64,000 nucleotides of DNA from Corynebacterium hansenii. GTDB lineage: Bacteria; Actinomycetota; Actinomycetes; Mycobacteriales; Mycobacteriaceae. Below are positions 32,393 to 41,553 of the stretch, piece after piece. The notes under the pieces are model-generated. The model saw only the letters and a list, made by a program, of their open reading frames with translations. It searched no databases and was not told the origin of the DNA. The number at the start of each line of letters is the position of its first letter. Within the stretch, counting starts at the first letter, position 1. Both the position numbers and the translations under genes were made by a program. The stretch covers positions 930,001 to 994,000 of the forward strand of contig NZ_CP047211.1 of the NCBI RefSeq assembly GCF_030408795.1. The letters run 5' to 3'.

Positions 32393-32452
32393 TTCTCGTG
32401 CGGCTAGTTCTCGTGCGGCTAGTTCTCGTGCAGCTAGTTCTTGTGCAGCGCC
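32393..32452. repeat. Four tandem 15-bp units overlapping the 3' end of dapD
   Basis: TTCTCGTGCGGCTAG repeats at 32393, 32408, 32423 and (diverged) 32438. On the minus strand each unit reads as the dapD C-terminus plus its stop, so LHKN-stop is followed in frame by LHEN-stop, PHEN-stop and PHEN. The gap also carries a second copy of the last about 20 bp of the cutinase gene (GGGCCGGCCCAGGGCA at 32268 and again at 32341). Confidence 0.8.
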
Positions 32453-33399
32453 TCGTTGAGCTTGACGCGCTCGGCCGCCCACGGCACGACCTCGACCTCG
32501 CCGGTCTGGGAGTTGCGCCGGAACAGCATGTTCGAGCCGCCGGACAGTTCGGCGGCCTTGCGGTGCTTGCGCACGCCGTCGAGAAGCACCGTGCACTTGG
32601 TGCCCGCGGTGATGTAGAGGCCGGCCTCGACCACGCAGTCGTCGCCGAGCGAGATGCCCACGCCGGCGTTGGCGCCGAGCAGGCACCGCTCGCCGATGGA
32701 GATGGTCTGCTTCCCGCCGCCGGACAGCGTGCCCATGATCGACGCGCCGCCGCCGACGTCCGACCCGTCGCCGACGACGACGCCCGCCGAAATGCGCCCC
32801 TCCACCATGGAGCTGCCGAGCGTGCCGGCGTTGAAGTTGACGAAGCCCTCGTGCATGACGGTGGTGCCCTCCGCCAGGTGGGCGCCCAGGCGCACGCGGT
32901 CGGCGTCGCCGATGCGCACGCCGGTGGGCAGCACGTAATCGATCATGCGGGGGAACTTGTCCACGGAGTAGACGGTCAGCGGGCCGCGGCCCAGCAGCTT
33001 CGCGCGGACGACGTCGAAGTCCGCGGTGGAGCACGGGCCGTAGTTGGTCCACACGACGTTGGCCAGCAGCCCGAAGATGCCGTCCACGTTCGCTCCGTGC
33101 GGCTGCACCAGCCGGTGCGACAGCAGGTGCAGGCGCAGGTAGGCGTCGTAGGCGTCCACGGGGGGTTCGGAGAGGTCGGCGATGTCGGTGCGCACGCCGA
33201 CGCGGTGGACGCCGCGGTCGGGGTCCTCGCCGATCAGGTGCGCGAAGAAGTCGCACGAATCCGGCAGATCATCGGGCGCCATGAGGCCGGTGCCGGTCTT
33301 GCCGTTGCCGTCGAGCTCGGGGCAGGGGAACCAGACGTCCAGGACGGTGCCGTCGGAGGCCAGGCTCGCGAGTCCGTAAGAGTGTGCTCCTCGTGTCAT
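32434..33399 (-). CDS. dapD: Tetrahydrodipicolinate N-succinyltransferase
   Basis: A 321-aa left-handed beta-helix transferase moving a succinyl group from succinyl-CoA to tetrahydrodipicolinate (lysine/meso-DAP synthesis). [17 protein letters not shown] holds the family catalytic Glu, and [12 protein letters not shown] with [20 protein letters not shown] form the CoA-binding helix coils. ATG 33399 is preferred: TACCGT (minus, 33407-33412) ends 7 nt before it. GTG 33405 is possible. It is transcribed opposite to dapE, as in related genomes. Its C-terminal codons are multiplied downstream as in-frame units with stops. Confidence 0.9.
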   Translation of the reverse strand: MTRGAHSYGLASLASDGTVLDVWFPCPELDGNGKTGTGLMAPDDLPDSCDFFAHLIGEDPDRGVHRVGVRTDIADLSEPPVDAYDAYLRLHLLSHRLVQPHGANVDGIFGLLANVVWTNYGPCSTADFDVVRAKLLGRGPLTVYSVDKFPRMIDYVLPTGVRIGDADRVRLGAHLAEGTTVMHEGFVNFNAGTLGSSMVEGRISAGVVVGDGSDVGGGASIMGTLSGGGKQTISIGERCLLGANAGVGISLGDDCVVEAGLYITAGTKCTVLLDGVRKHRKAAELSGGSNMLFRRNSQTGEVEVVPWAAERVKLNEALHKN

Positions 33400-33542
33400 G
33401 CGCACAACGGTACTCCGCGCTCCGTTGACGGTCGCGGCGTGTTTGTTACGTCCGTGTTACGCGGTCGGCGGGCGTCCGCGACTGCTTTGCGACGCCCGCG
33501 GGCACCCCGATTCGGCGTGCCCGCGGGGGAGCGGCGCGGGAG

Positions 33543-34991
33543 CTAGTGGTGCACGCCGTCGACCGGGGTCTGATCGGCGGCGCCGCGAGCCCGGGCGCGG
33601 GTCTTCGAGGTGAGGCCGGCGATGACGCCGAGGAAGAGGCAGACCGCGGCGACGGCGTAGACCTGCTGGCGGGCGGTGTCGTCGAAAAGCATCATGACCG
33701 TCAGCCCGAGGATCATGAACACCGACAGCCACGACAGCCACGGGTAGCCGGGCAGGCGCACGGTGAGTTCGTCGTTGGCCTCCATCCGCGGGCGCAGCTT
33801 GATCTGCGACAGGGCGATGAGCAGCCAGATGACCAGCAGGCAGCCGCCGACCGCGTTGAGCAGGAACACCAGGACCGACGAGCCGTCGAAGACCACCTGG
33901 AAACCGACCGACAGGAACGCGAAGACCATCGACATGATGACCGCCTTGTACGGCACCGACTGCGAGTTCATGGCGGTGAACAGGCGCGGGGCCTCGCCGC
34001 GGCGCGACATCGAGTACACCAGCCGTGAGGTGGCGTAGATCTGCGCGTTGAACGCCGACAGCAGGGCCAGGACGATGACGGCCTCCATGAAGCCGACGAC
34101 GCCCGGGATGCCCGCCTGCTGCAGCACCATCGTGAACGGCGACTCGGCCGCGGTGTCGGCGCCGTCGATCTGCGAGTACGGCAGCAGCATGATGATGATC
34201 AGCACGCAGCCCAGGTAGAACACGCCGATGCGCACGATGATCGAGCGGACCGCCGAGGCGATGGAGCGCTTCGGGTCATCCGACTCGGCGGCGGCGATGG
34301 TGACGATCTCGATGCCGCCGAACGCGAACGCCACGGCCAGCAGGCCCGCCGCGACGCCGGAAAGGCCGTTGGGCAGGAACCCGGACTCCATGATGTGCTG
34401 CGCGCCCACGAACGTCGTGCCCGGCAGCAGCCCGAACACCAGCAGCGTGCCGATGGCCAGGAACCCGATGATCACCGCGACCTTGATGAACGCGAACCAG
34501 AATTCGAACTCGCCGAAGCCCCGCACCTGGGCCAGATTGACCACCGCGAAGAACACCACGCACGCCAGGCCCGGGATCCAGCCCGGGATTCCCCACCACG
34601 CGCCCATGATCGCGCCGGCGCCCGTGATCTCCGCGCCGAGGACCATGATCAGCATGAACCAGTACAGCCAACCCAGGACGAACCCCGCGCCGCGGCCGAA
34701 CGCCATCTCCGCGTACGTGGAAAATGCGCCCGAGGCGGGCCGCGCGGCGGCCATCTCGCCGAGCATGGTCATCACCAGGACGACGATGACGCCGGCGGCG
34801 AGGTAGGACAGCAGGACGCCGGGGCCGGCGGCGTTGATGCCGACGCCGGTGCCCAGGAAGAGCCCCGCTCCGATGGCGGAGCCGAGGCCCATCATGGTCA
34901 GGTGGCGGACTTTGAGTCCCTTGCCGAGCTTCGCGTCGTTCGCGGCGTCCGGCACGGCCTCATCGGTCCGGGACAAGGGGGAATTGGTCAT
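33543..34991 (-). CDS. Amino-acid permease (APC superfamily)
   Basis: A 482-aa transporter with about 12 TM segments. The N-terminal LKVRHLTMMGLGSAIGAGLFLGTG is the conserved TM1 of the AAT/GABA-permease group (given by its start near residue 25), and an SRRGEAPRLF loop follows TM8. It probably imports an amino acid with protons. TAATGT (minus, 34999-35004) ends 7 nt before the ATG, a leaderless pattern. It lies between the two dapD-type genes, both in the same direction, which hints at a substrate linked to lysine or its precursors. That is inference. Confidence 0.87.
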   Translation of the reverse strand: MTNSPLSRTDEAVPDAANDAKLGKGLKVRHLTMMGLGSAIGAGLFLGTGVGINAAGPGVLLSYLAAGVIVVLVMTMLGEMAAARPASGAFSTYAEMAFGRGAGFVLGWLYWFMLIMVLGAEITGAGAIMGAWWGIPGWIPGLACVVFFAVVNLAQVRGFGEFEFWFAFIKVAVIIGFLAIGTLLVFGLLPGTTFVGAQHIMESGFLPNGLSGVAAGLLAVAFAFGGIEIVTIAAAESDDPKRSIASAVRSIIVRIGVFYLGCVLIIIMLLPYSQIDGADTAAESPFTMVLQQAGIPGVVGFMEAVIVLALLSAFNAQIYATSRLVYSMSRRGEAPRLFTAMNSQSVPYKAVIMSMVFAFLSVGFQVVFDGSSVLVFLLNAVGGCLLVIWLLIALSQIKLRPRMEANDELTVRLPGYPWLSWLSVFMILGLTVMMLFDDTARQQVYAVAAVCLFLGVIAGLTSKTRARARGAADQTPVDGVHH

Positions 34992-35118
34992 GAAAGGGAC
35001 ATTACTAGCCGTCCCCGCGCCGCCATTTCACGCGTCGGCGGGCCGGAATGCGGGGTGCCGGGCGGACGCCCGGGGCCGGGTCCGTGCCGCCGCGGGCCTC
35101 GCCGGGCCGAGCCGCGCG

Positions 35119-36045
35119 CTACACCTCGGTGGGCTTCATGCACACCGCCGCGTAGTCGGGATGGCGCAGGAAATGCATGCGATCGCGGCCGTTGAGCTCC
35201 CACGCCGACACGCGGCGACCTTCCTCGAGGAGCTCGATGGGCGTGTCCTTGTCGATGAGGATGTTCTTGTCGATCACGCAGTCGTCGCCGAGGTCGACGC
35301 CGACGGTGCCGGCGGAGACGCCGATGTTGCAGCGGCGCCCGACGGTGAGGGGGATGCGGCGGCCGCGCGAGTCGTGGCGGGCCATGACCGTGCCGGCCAG
35401 GCCGACGGTGGTGTGCTCGCCGAGCACCACGCCCGAGGACAGGCGGCCCTCGATCTTGCACGGGCCGAGCGACCCGGAGTTCAGTGACACGAAACCCTCG
35501 CGCAGTACGGTGGTGCCCGGCGCGAGGTAGGCGCCCAGGCGCACCCGCTCGGCTTCGGCGATGCGCACGCCGGAGGGCACGACGTAGTCGACCATCCGGG
35601 GCATGCGGTCGATGGAGTAGACGTGGATCAGCCCGCGCATGCGCAGGTTGGTGCGCACGGCCTCGAAGTTGTCGGGCAGGCAGGGGCCCTTGTTGGTCCA
35701 CGCGACGATGTTGAGGGCGTCGAAGACCTCCGCCATCTGGATGGAATGCGGGGTGACGATGCGATGCGACAGCAGGTGCAGCCGCAGGTAGGCGTCGTGG
35801 GAATCGACCGGCGGCTTGGACAGGTCCGCGATGGTGGTCCGCACGGCGACCTGCTCCACCCGGCGGTCCTCGTCGAGCAGGACCTGGCGCAGCAGCTGCG
35901 GGGTGAGGTGCTGGGCGCCCAGGCGGTGCGTGCCCGATTCGGTGACGGTGTCGTCGAGCCGGGGATCCGGGTACCAGGTGTCCAGGACCGTGCCGTCCAT
36001 GGCTATGTTCGCGATACCCGTGGCCGAGGCACCAGTCGTCATCAT
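35119..36045 (-). CDS. DapD paralogue
   Basis: A 308-aa protein homologous over its full length to the DapD at 32434 (shared [16 protein letters not shown], PRMxDYVxPxGVRI, VRLGA). The catalytic-Glu block remains (CKIEGRLSSGVVLGE), but the CoA-binding coil is changed: [15 protein letters not shown] is replaced by GLAGTVMARHDSRGR and the C-terminal coil by IDKNILIDKDT. It may therefore use another acyl donor or acceptor. Corynebacteria commonly have a second DapD-like gene here. TAGTAT (minus, 36053-36058) ends 7 nt before ATG 36045; a second ATG follows directly at 36042. Confidence 0.82.
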   Translation of the reverse strand: MMTTGASATGIANIAMDGTVLDTWYPDPRLDDTVTESGTHRLGAQHLTPQLLRQVLLDEDRRVEQVAVRTTIADLSKPPVDSHDAYLRLHLLSHRIVTPHSIQMAEVFDALNIVAWTNKGPCLPDNFEAVRTNLRMRGLIHVYSIDRMPRMVDYVVPSGVRIAEAERVRLGAYLAPGTTVLREGFVSLNSGSLGPCKIEGRLSSGVVLGEHTTVGLAGTVMARHDSRGRRIPLTVGRRCNIGVSAGTVGVDLGDDCVIDKNILIDKDTPIELLEEGRRVSAWELNGRDRMHFLRHPDYAAVCMKPTEV

Positions 36046-36153
36046 GCTTCCGATACTATCCGCTGCCGACGGCGCCCTCGACCGCACCGCCGCCCGCGCC
36101 GCGCGAATTGCCCGAGGTCCGCGGCGTTCATCCATCGACCCCGGAGGTTCCCC

Positions 36154-37266
36154 GTGCCCGGCCAGCCGACCAGCGATCCGTCCCGCCGATCCCCGGGTTC
36201 CGGGCGCCGGCCGCGCCCCGGGAGTCCCTCGAACCGGTCGGGCCCGGCGCGTCGGGAGGGGCGCGCGTCCGTCACCTCCGCGCTGTTGGTCCGTTCGGAT
36301 CTGCCGAGGGCGGCGAAGGGCGCGATCGCGGCGTCACAGGCGCTCGGCGGTGCGGCGCTGATCGCGCTGGTCCTGGGAGTGGTGGCGGTGGTCGTCGGCT
36401 GGCCTTTGCTGGCGTGGACGGCGATGCTCGTGGTGCTGGCGTGGTGCCTGAGCTGGGGCGTTTTCGCCGGCGTGGCCTCCGGGGCATGGGCATTGGCGGC
36501 CGCTGCGGCGGTGGGCGTCCCGGCGGTGTGGGCCATCGTCTCGGGTCTGTCGGCACCGGGTCCCGCGGGTTTGCCCGTTCTGGTCGGAGTCCCGCTCGCG
36601 GGTCTCGCCGCGGGGCTGGTCGGGGGTGCGGCGGTCCGGGTGTCGTGGGACCGTCGCCAAGCGGAACGGGAGCGGAGGCTGGCCGCATTGCCCGACTGGG
36701 CCCGCGACGAACTCGGCGCGGCGGCCGACGACCTCGACCCCGAATTCCGCCGCGACCCCGGGCCGGCCGTCGTCGGGTCGCATTCGGACCCGGCGGTGCG
36801 CCTGCTCGCCGCCGTCTGCCGCCCCCTGCCCGGCGCGACGGTCCTGGCGGGGGAGCCGGCCGTCGCGGTCAACGGATCCCGCGTCGCCGTCGTCGCGTGG
36901 GGCCCGCGCCTGGACCGCGCCGACCAGGCGCCGCCGCTGCCGCGCCTGCCCGAAGGCGCGACCGCGCGGGTCTTCGTCCTGCGGGAGGGCACGGAGCTTG
37001 GCGACGGCACCGAGCTTGGCGGGGCGACTGAGCTTGGCGACGGCCCGGCCCCCGCACCCTCCGCCGCGCCGGGCGAAACCGGCCGAACGGGGGAAGGCGG
37101 GACGGCGGGCGCGGTCGAGATCATCGCCACCGAACCCCAGGAACTCGCCGCCCACCTCGGCGCGGGCACCCCGCCGGACGGCGACGCCCGCCACGGCATC
37201 GCCGCCGACCTGCATGCCCGCGTGCTCCGCGCCCTGGATGGCTACCCTGGGTCGGGTGAACGCTAA
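36154..37266 (+). CDS. Hypothetical membrane protein with cytoplasmic domain
   Basis: A 370-aa protein: a Pro/Arg/Ser-rich N-terminus (about 50 residues), four hydrophobic segments (about 62-175), then a charged coiled segment (WDRRQAERERRLAALPDW) and a soluble alpha/beta domain. Near residue 280 an 18-bp unit is repeated three times (GTELGD, GTELGG, ATELGD). GTG 36154 follows GGAGG. The 3' end overlaps the dapE start by 11 nt and contains the likely dapE promoter. No family recognised. Confidence 0.65.
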   Translation: MPGQPTSDPSRRSPGSGRRPRPGSPSNRSGPARREGRASVTSALLVRSDLPRAAKGAIAASQALGGAALIALVLGVVAVVVGWPLLAWTAMLVVLAWCLSWGVFAGVASGAWALAAAAAVGVPAVWAIVSGLSAPGPAGLPVLVGVPLAGLAAGLVGGAAVRVSWDRRQAERERRLAALPDWARDELGAAADDLDPEFRRDPGPAVVGSHSDPAVRLLAAVCRPLPGATVLAGEPAVAVNGSRVAVVAWGPRLDRADQAPPLPRLPEGATARVFVLREGTELGDGTELGGATELGDGPAPAPSAAPGETGRTGEGGTAGAVEIIATEPQELAAHLGAGTPPDGDARHGIAADLHARVLRALDGYPGSGER

Positions 37267-38479
37267 AGACACCTCCGCCGCTTCCACCGGGGCCTTCGGG
37301 GCCGCCGGGGCCGCTCGGACGGACGGGACCGTGGACACGGCCCGCGACGTCCTCGACCTGCGCGCGGACCCCGTCGAGCTGACCGCGGCGCTCATCGACA
37401 TCCCCAGCGTCTCCCGCGACGAAGCCCGCATCGCCGATGCCGTAGAGGCCGCGCTGCGCGACGTGGCGCGGAGCATCCCGGAGGGAATGCCGGAGGTGAC
37501 CGTCGAGCGCATCGGCGACAACATCGTCGCCCGCACCCACCGGGGCCTGCCGCAGCGCGTCATCCTCGCCGGCCACCTGGACACCGTGCCCATCGCCGAC
37601 AACGTCCCGTCGACCCGCGGCGTCGACGCAGAGGGCCGCGACACCCTCTTCGGCTGCGGCGCGGTGGACATGAAGAGCGGCGACGCCTGCTACCTCCACG
37701 CCTTCGCCACGCTGGCCGGCTCCGGGGATCTGCAGCGGGACCTGACGCTGATCATGTACGCCTGCGAGGAAATCGCCGGCGAATTCAACGGCCTGGGCCA
37801 CCTCTCCGAAAGCCACCCCGAGCTGCTGGAGGGCGACGTCGCCCTGCTCGGCGAACCCTCCGGCAACGTCATCGAAGCCGGCTGCCAGGGCACCATCCGC
37901 GTCAAGATCACCGCCCGCGGCACCCGCGCCCACTCCGCCCGCGCGTGGCTCGGCGACAACGCCGCCCACCGGCTGGTCGGCGTGCTCTCCCGCGTCGCCG
38001 CCTATTCCGCCGGAACTGCGGAGATCGACGGCCTGACTTACCGTGAGGGAATGCAGGTCGTCCACATCCACTCCGGCGTGGCCACCAACACCGTGCCCGA
38101 CGAAGCCTGGGCGTACGTCAACTACCGGTTCGCGCCCGACCGCAGCGCAGACGAGGCCATGGCGCACCTCATGGACGTGCTGGCCATCGACGATCCCCTC
38201 GTCGAGGTCGACGTAGAGGACGTCAGCCCCGCCGCGCTGCCCGGGCTCGACCGCCCGGCCGCCGCGGAACTCGTCGACGTGGCCGGGGGAGTGGCCAAGC
38301 CGAAGTACGGGTGGACCGACGTCTCGCGATTCGCGGGACTGGGCCTGCCGGCCGTCAACTTCGGCCCCGGCGACCCCGCCTACTGCCACAAGCGCGACGA
38401 ACAGATCCCCGTCGACATGATCACGGCGCTGTCCGACGACCTGCTGCGCTATCTGACCACCGCGCCGGCGTCGTCGTAA
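37256..38479 (+). CDS. dapE: Succinyl-diaminopimelate desuccinylase
   Basis: A 407-aa M20-family dizinc amidohydrolase releasing LL-DAP from N-succinyl-LL-DAP. ILAGHLDTVP gives the first metal His and the catalytic Asp, CGAVDMKSGDA the bridging Asp, ACEEIAGE the general-base Glu pair, and CHKRDEQIP the last His. GTG 37256 lies 7 nt after TACCCT (37243-37248), the leaderless pattern. GTG 37331 would give 382 aa, nearer the usual length, and cannot be excluded. The TAA stop lies inside a dispersed 11-mer (38472-38482). Confidence 0.9.
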   Translation: MNAKDTSAASTGAFGAAGAARTDGTVDTARDVLDLRADPVELTAALIDIPSVSRDEARIADAVEAALRDVARSIPEGMPEVTVERIGDNIVARTHRGLPQRVILAGHLDTVPIADNVPSTRGVDAEGRDTLFGCGAVDMKSGDACYLHAFATLAGSGDLQRDLTLIMYACEEIAGEFNGLGHLSESHPELLEGDVALLGEPSGNVIEAGCQGTIRVKITARGTRAHSARAWLGDNAAHRLVGVLSRVAAYSAGTAEIDGLTYREGMQVVHIHSGVATNTVPDEAWAYVNYRFAPDRSADEAMAHLMDVLAIDDPLVEVDVEDVSPAALPGLDRPAAAELVDVAGGVAKPKYGWTDVSRFAGLGLPAVNFGPGDPAYCHKRDEQIPVDMITALSDDLLRYLTTAPASS

Positions 38480-38509
38480 AGCAACCAACCGACCCAGGAG
38501 ACCACGAAC

Positions 38510-39358
38510 ATGGCCCCCCACCGCACCCCGTCCCCGGACCGCAAGCGCCAGCTGCGCGGACCCATCATGGTCCGCGACACCGGGGCGGCCGACCACAACC
38601 GGTCCACGACCGACCGCCGCCTGCTCGACCCGCACCAGTCCACCGACTGGCTGCACACGGACACCTGGCGCGTCATGCGGATCCAATCCGAGTTCGTCGA
38701 CGGGTTCGGCGCGCTGGCGGAGATACCCAAGGCGATCACCGTCTTCGGGTCCGCCCGCACCCCCGAGGATCACCCGTACTACATCCAGGGCTGCGAACTC
38801 GGGCGCGCGATCGTCGACGCCGGCTACGCCTGCATCACCGGCGGCGGCCCCGGCCTGATGGAGGCGCCCAACCGCGGCGCCTACGACGCCGACGGCCTGT
38901 CCGTGGGCCTGGGCATCGAGCTGCCGCACGAGCAGTCGCTCAACGACTGGGTCGACCTGGGGCTGAACTTCCGGTACTTCTTCGTGCGCAAGACGATGTT
39001 CCTGAAGTACTCGCAGGCGTTCATCGCGCTGCCCGGCGGCTTCGGCACCCTGGACGAGCTGTTCGAGATGTTGGTCATGGTGCAGACCGGCAAGGTCACG
39101 CGGTTCCCCGTCGTCATGCTCGGCACCGAGTTCTGGGGCGGCCTGATCGACTGGATCCGCGGCCGCGTGCTGGCCGAGGGCATGATCTCGCCGGAGGACA
39201 TGGACCTGTTCCTGGTCACCGACTCCATCGACGAGGCGCTGGAATTCATCGTCGCCGCCCACGAGGGGCAGGAGCGCGACCGCCGCGAGGAAGCCGCCCG
39301 CCGCGCCGTCGCCCGCGCCCACCGCGACGGCGACCAGGGGCTGCTGGACCGACGGTGA
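38510..39358 (+). CDS. LOG-family nucleoside-5'-monophosphate phosphoribohydrolase
   Basis: A 282-aa TIGR00730/LOG-type Rossmann-fold protein. Motifs are TVFGSARTPEDHPYY, ITGGGPGLMEAPNRGAYDADG and the signature PGGFGTLDELFE, with the catalytic Arg/Glu set. Such enzymes cleave AMP-type nucleotides and can release cytokinin bases; the mycobacterial neighbour in the same location (Rv1205) is of this family. GGAG precedes the ATG. It starts the run LOG-folP2-gpgS, each overlapping the next by 4 nt. Confidence 0.9.
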   Translation: MAPHRTPSPDRKRQLRGPIMVRDTGAADHNRSTTDRRLLDPHQSTDWLHTDTWRVMRIQSEFVDGFGALAEIPKAITVFGSARTPEDHPYYIQGCELGRAIVDAGYACITGGGPGLMEAPNRGAYDADGLSVGLGIELPHEQSLNDWVDLGLNFRYFFVRKTMFLKYSQAFIALPGGFGTLDELFEMLVMVQTGKVTRFPVVMLGTEFWGGLIDWIRGRVLAEGMISPEDMDLFLVTDSIDEALEFIVAAHEGQERDRREEAARRAVARAHRDGDQGLLDRR

Positions 39359-40224
39359 ACGCTTCTCGACGGGTGGCCAGCGCGTTCCAGCCGACGCCGC
39401 TGCCCGCGGTGATGGCGATAGTCAACCGCACGCCCGATTCCTTCTACGACCGCGGGGCCACCGCCGCGGAGGACGCCGCCCTGGCGCGCATCGACGCCGT
39501 GGTCGCCGCGGGCGCCGACGTCATCGACATCGGCGGGGTGAAGGCCGGGCCCGGGCCGGTGGTCGACGCCGCCGAGGAAATCGACCGCGTCGTGCCCACC
39601 ATCGCCGAGGCCCGCCGCCGGCACCCCGGGGTGACCATCAGCGTGGACACGTGGCGGGCGTCGGTCGCCGAAGCCGCCATCGCCGCCGGCGCCGACCTGG
39701 TCAACGACACGTGGGCCGGGCACGACCCAGAGCTCGTGGAGGTCGCCGGCGCCCACCGCGCGGGGTACGTCTGCTCGCACACCGGCGGCGCCGTGCCCCG
39801 GACCCGGCCGTTCCGGGTGCATTACGACGACGTCGTGTCCGACGTCATCGCCGAGACCGCCGCCCTGGCGGAGAAGGCCGTGGCCTGCGGCGTGCCCGAG
39901 GACCGGATCCTGGTCGATCCGACGCACGACTTCGGCAAGAACACCTTCCACGGGCTCGAGCTGCTGCGGAGGCTCGACGAGCTGGTCGACGCAGGCTGGC
40001 CCGTGCTGATGGCGCTGTCCAACAAGGACTTCGTCGGCGAAACCGTCGGCCGCGGCCTCGAGGGGCGCGTGCCCGCGACGCTGGCCGCGACCGCATGGGC
40101 GGCGGCGAAGGGCGTGGCCATGTTCCGCGTCCACGAAGTCGGCGACACCGTCGACGTCTGCCGCATGATCGGCGCCATCCGCGGCGACGTCCCGCCCCTG
40201 TCCACGATCCGGGGGCTGCAATGA
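39355..40224 (+). CDS. folP2: Dihydropteroate synthase homologue (FolP2 type)
   Basis: A 289-aa TIM-barrel protein. The pterin-binding signature reads MAIVNRTPDSFYDRG near residue 20, with VIDIGGVKAGPG, ISVDTWR, LVNDTWAGHD, DPTHDFGKN, ALSNKDFVGE and the final FRVHEV. Canonical synthases have GGES(T) where this has GGVKAG, as in the mycobacterial FolP2 group, which lacks normal dihydropteroate synthase activity. A true folate role is therefore doubtful. GTG start overlaps LOG (GTGA), and the stop overlaps gpgS (ATGA). Confidence 0.87.
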   Translation: MNASRRVASAFQPTPLPAVMAIVNRTPDSFYDRGATAAEDAALARIDAVVAAGADVIDIGGVKAGPGPVVDAAEEIDRVVPTIAEARRRHPGVTISVDTWRASVAEAAIAAGADLVNDTWAGHDPELVEVAGAHRAGYVCSHTGGAVPRTRPFRVHYDDVVSDVIAETAALAEKAVACGVPEDRILVDPTHDFGKNTFHGLELLRRLDELVDAGWPVLMALSNKDFVGETVGRGLEGRVPATLAATAWAAAKGVAMFRVHEVGDTVDVCRMIGAIRGDVPPLSTIRGLQ

Positions 40225-41132
40225 GCGGCGTGAAGGGCGTGAGCGGCGTCAGCGGCGCGGGGGACGGCGCGACGGGCGTCGGTTCGGGAGCCGCGACGGG
40301 GACGGCGGACGGCGGGGACGCGGGCGTCGTCAAGCGGCCCACCGTATCCGTGATCCTGCCGGCCCTCGACGAGGAAGCGACCGTCGGCGCCGTGGTCGAG
40401 TCGGTGCTGCCGAGCCTGGCGGCCGGGATCGTCGACGAGATCATCGTGGTCGATTCCGATTCGTCCGACCGCACCGCCGAGGTCGCCGCGGCCGCCGGCG
40501 CGCGCGTGGTCAACTGGGCCGACGCCCTGCCCGGCGTGCCCACCCGGCCAGGCAAGGGCGAGGCGATGTGGCGCGGCGTCGCGGCGGCGCGCGGCGACAT
40601 CGTGGTGTTCCTCGACGCCGACCTGCGCGACCCGTCGCCGACGTTCGTGCCCTCGCTGGTGGCGCCCCTGCTGAACGGCGACGACGTGCGGCTGGTCAAG
40701 GGTCACTACCGCCGCGACACCCCGGGCGACGTCGGCGGCGGGCGCGTCACCGAACTGACCGCCCGGCCGCTGCTCGCCGCCTTCCGGCCCGACCTCGCCG
40801 TGATCCGCCAACCGTTGTCCGGCGAATACGCCGCCCGCCGCGCCGACCTGATGGAACTGCCGTTCGCGGCGCGGTACGGCGTCGAGATCGGCCTGCTCGT
40901 CGACGTCGCCGACCGGTGGGGCGCCGAGACCATCCACGAAGTCGACCTGGGCGTGCGCGCCCACCGCAACCGGCCGCTGGGGCAGCTCGGCCCGATGGCC
41001 GTCGACGTGTCGGCGACGCTGCTGCGCAAAATCGGCCTGGAGCCCGCGACCGCGGAGGACTTGCCGGACGACCGCCCGCCGCTGGCGCGGGTGCTCGGCG
41101 CGGGCGCTCCGGGAGAGGTTATGAAACAATGA
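40221..41132 (+). CDS. gpgS: Glucosyl-3-phosphoglycerate synthase
   Basis: A 303-aa GT-A glycosyltransferase (GT81 type) making glucosyl-3-phosphoglycerate, the first step to methylglucose lipopolysaccharide-type polymers. SVILPALDEEATVG starts the nucleotide fold near residue 43, DSDSSDRT follows, FLDADLRDP is the metal-binding DxD, and PLSGEYAARR and EIGLLVDV bind acceptor. The first 40 residues are Gly/Ala/Ser-rich. It is translationally coupled at both ends. A dispersed 11-mer (40325) spells VVKRP just before the fold begins. Confidence 0.92.
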   Translation: MSGVKGVSGVSGAGDGATGVGSGAATGTADGGDAGVVKRPTVSVILPALDEEATVGAVVESVLPSLAAGIVDEIIVVDSDSSDRTAEVAAAAGARVVNWADALPGVPTRPGKGEAMWRGVAAARGDIVVFLDADLRDPSPTFVPSLVAPLLNGDDVRLVKGHYRRDTPGDVGGGRVTELTARPLLAAFRPDLAVIRQPLSGEYAARRADLMELPFAARYGVEIGLLVDVADRWGAETIHEVDLGVRAHRNRPLGQLGPMAVDVSATLLRKIGLEPATAEDLPDDRPPLARVLGAGAPGEVMKQ

Positions 41133-41311
41133 TCCAAGCTCTCGCATTCACCTTATATGTGCTGCTCATTCCCATGTTCTGGGGGCTGTTCTCCGTGGTG
41201 CTGTCCCGGTTGCCGAATGGCCCGGAACGGCCCCCGGCGGTGCGAAAGCGCGTATCATGGACACACAGGCGCGGCATCGACGATGAGCCGCCCATGCATT
41301 TTCGCGAATGA
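41129..41311 (+). CDS. 60-aa single-TM protein coupled to gpgS
   Basis: ATG 41129 overlaps the gpgS stop (ATGA). The product has one TM helix (ALAFTLYVLLIPMFWGLFSVVL, about residues 4-25; only named by extent) and a basic C-terminus. A small protein occupies this place in mycobacteria (Rv1209). It may anchor or assist GpgS; no direct evidence. Confidence 0.65.
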   Translation: MIQALAFTLYVLLIPMFWGLFSVVLSRLPNGPERPPAVRKRVSWTHRRGIDDEPPMHFRE

Positions 41312-41321
41312 GGAGAACCAC

Positions 41322-41489
41322 ATGGCAGCGATGAAGCCCCGTACCGGAGATGGCCCGCTGGAGGCCGTGAAGGAGGGCAAGAAGATCGTGATGCGCGTTC
41401 CCGCGGACGGCGGCGGGCGCCTGGTGGTGGAGCTGACGCCGGAGGAGGCCGCCGAGCTCGGTGCCGCCCTCAGCGCCGTCGGGCAGTAG
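41322..41489 (+). CDS. DUF3117 small protein
   Basis: A 55-aa protein beginning MAAMKPRTGDGPLEAVKEGK and ending in VELTPEEAAELGAALSAVG. This is the highly conserved actinobacterial DUF3117 family (Rv1211 in M. tuberculosis), of unknown function. AGGAG precedes the ATG. It is followed by the terminator at 41554. Confidence 0.9.
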   Translation: MAAMKPRTGDGPLEAVKEGKKIVMRVPADGGGRLVVELTPEEAAELGAALSAVGQ

Positions 41490-41553
41490 CCCCGGACGAT
41501 CTTCGATCGCGCCGGGAGCCCCGCCACCCGAGGACCCGGCCGATGTTCGCCGT

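Noticed and set aside
29684..33256. A 1190-codon open frame on the minus strand
   Set aside because: It runs antisense to the pseudouridine synthase and cutinase genes, has Arg/Gly-biased composition without domains, and reflects high-GC frame bias.
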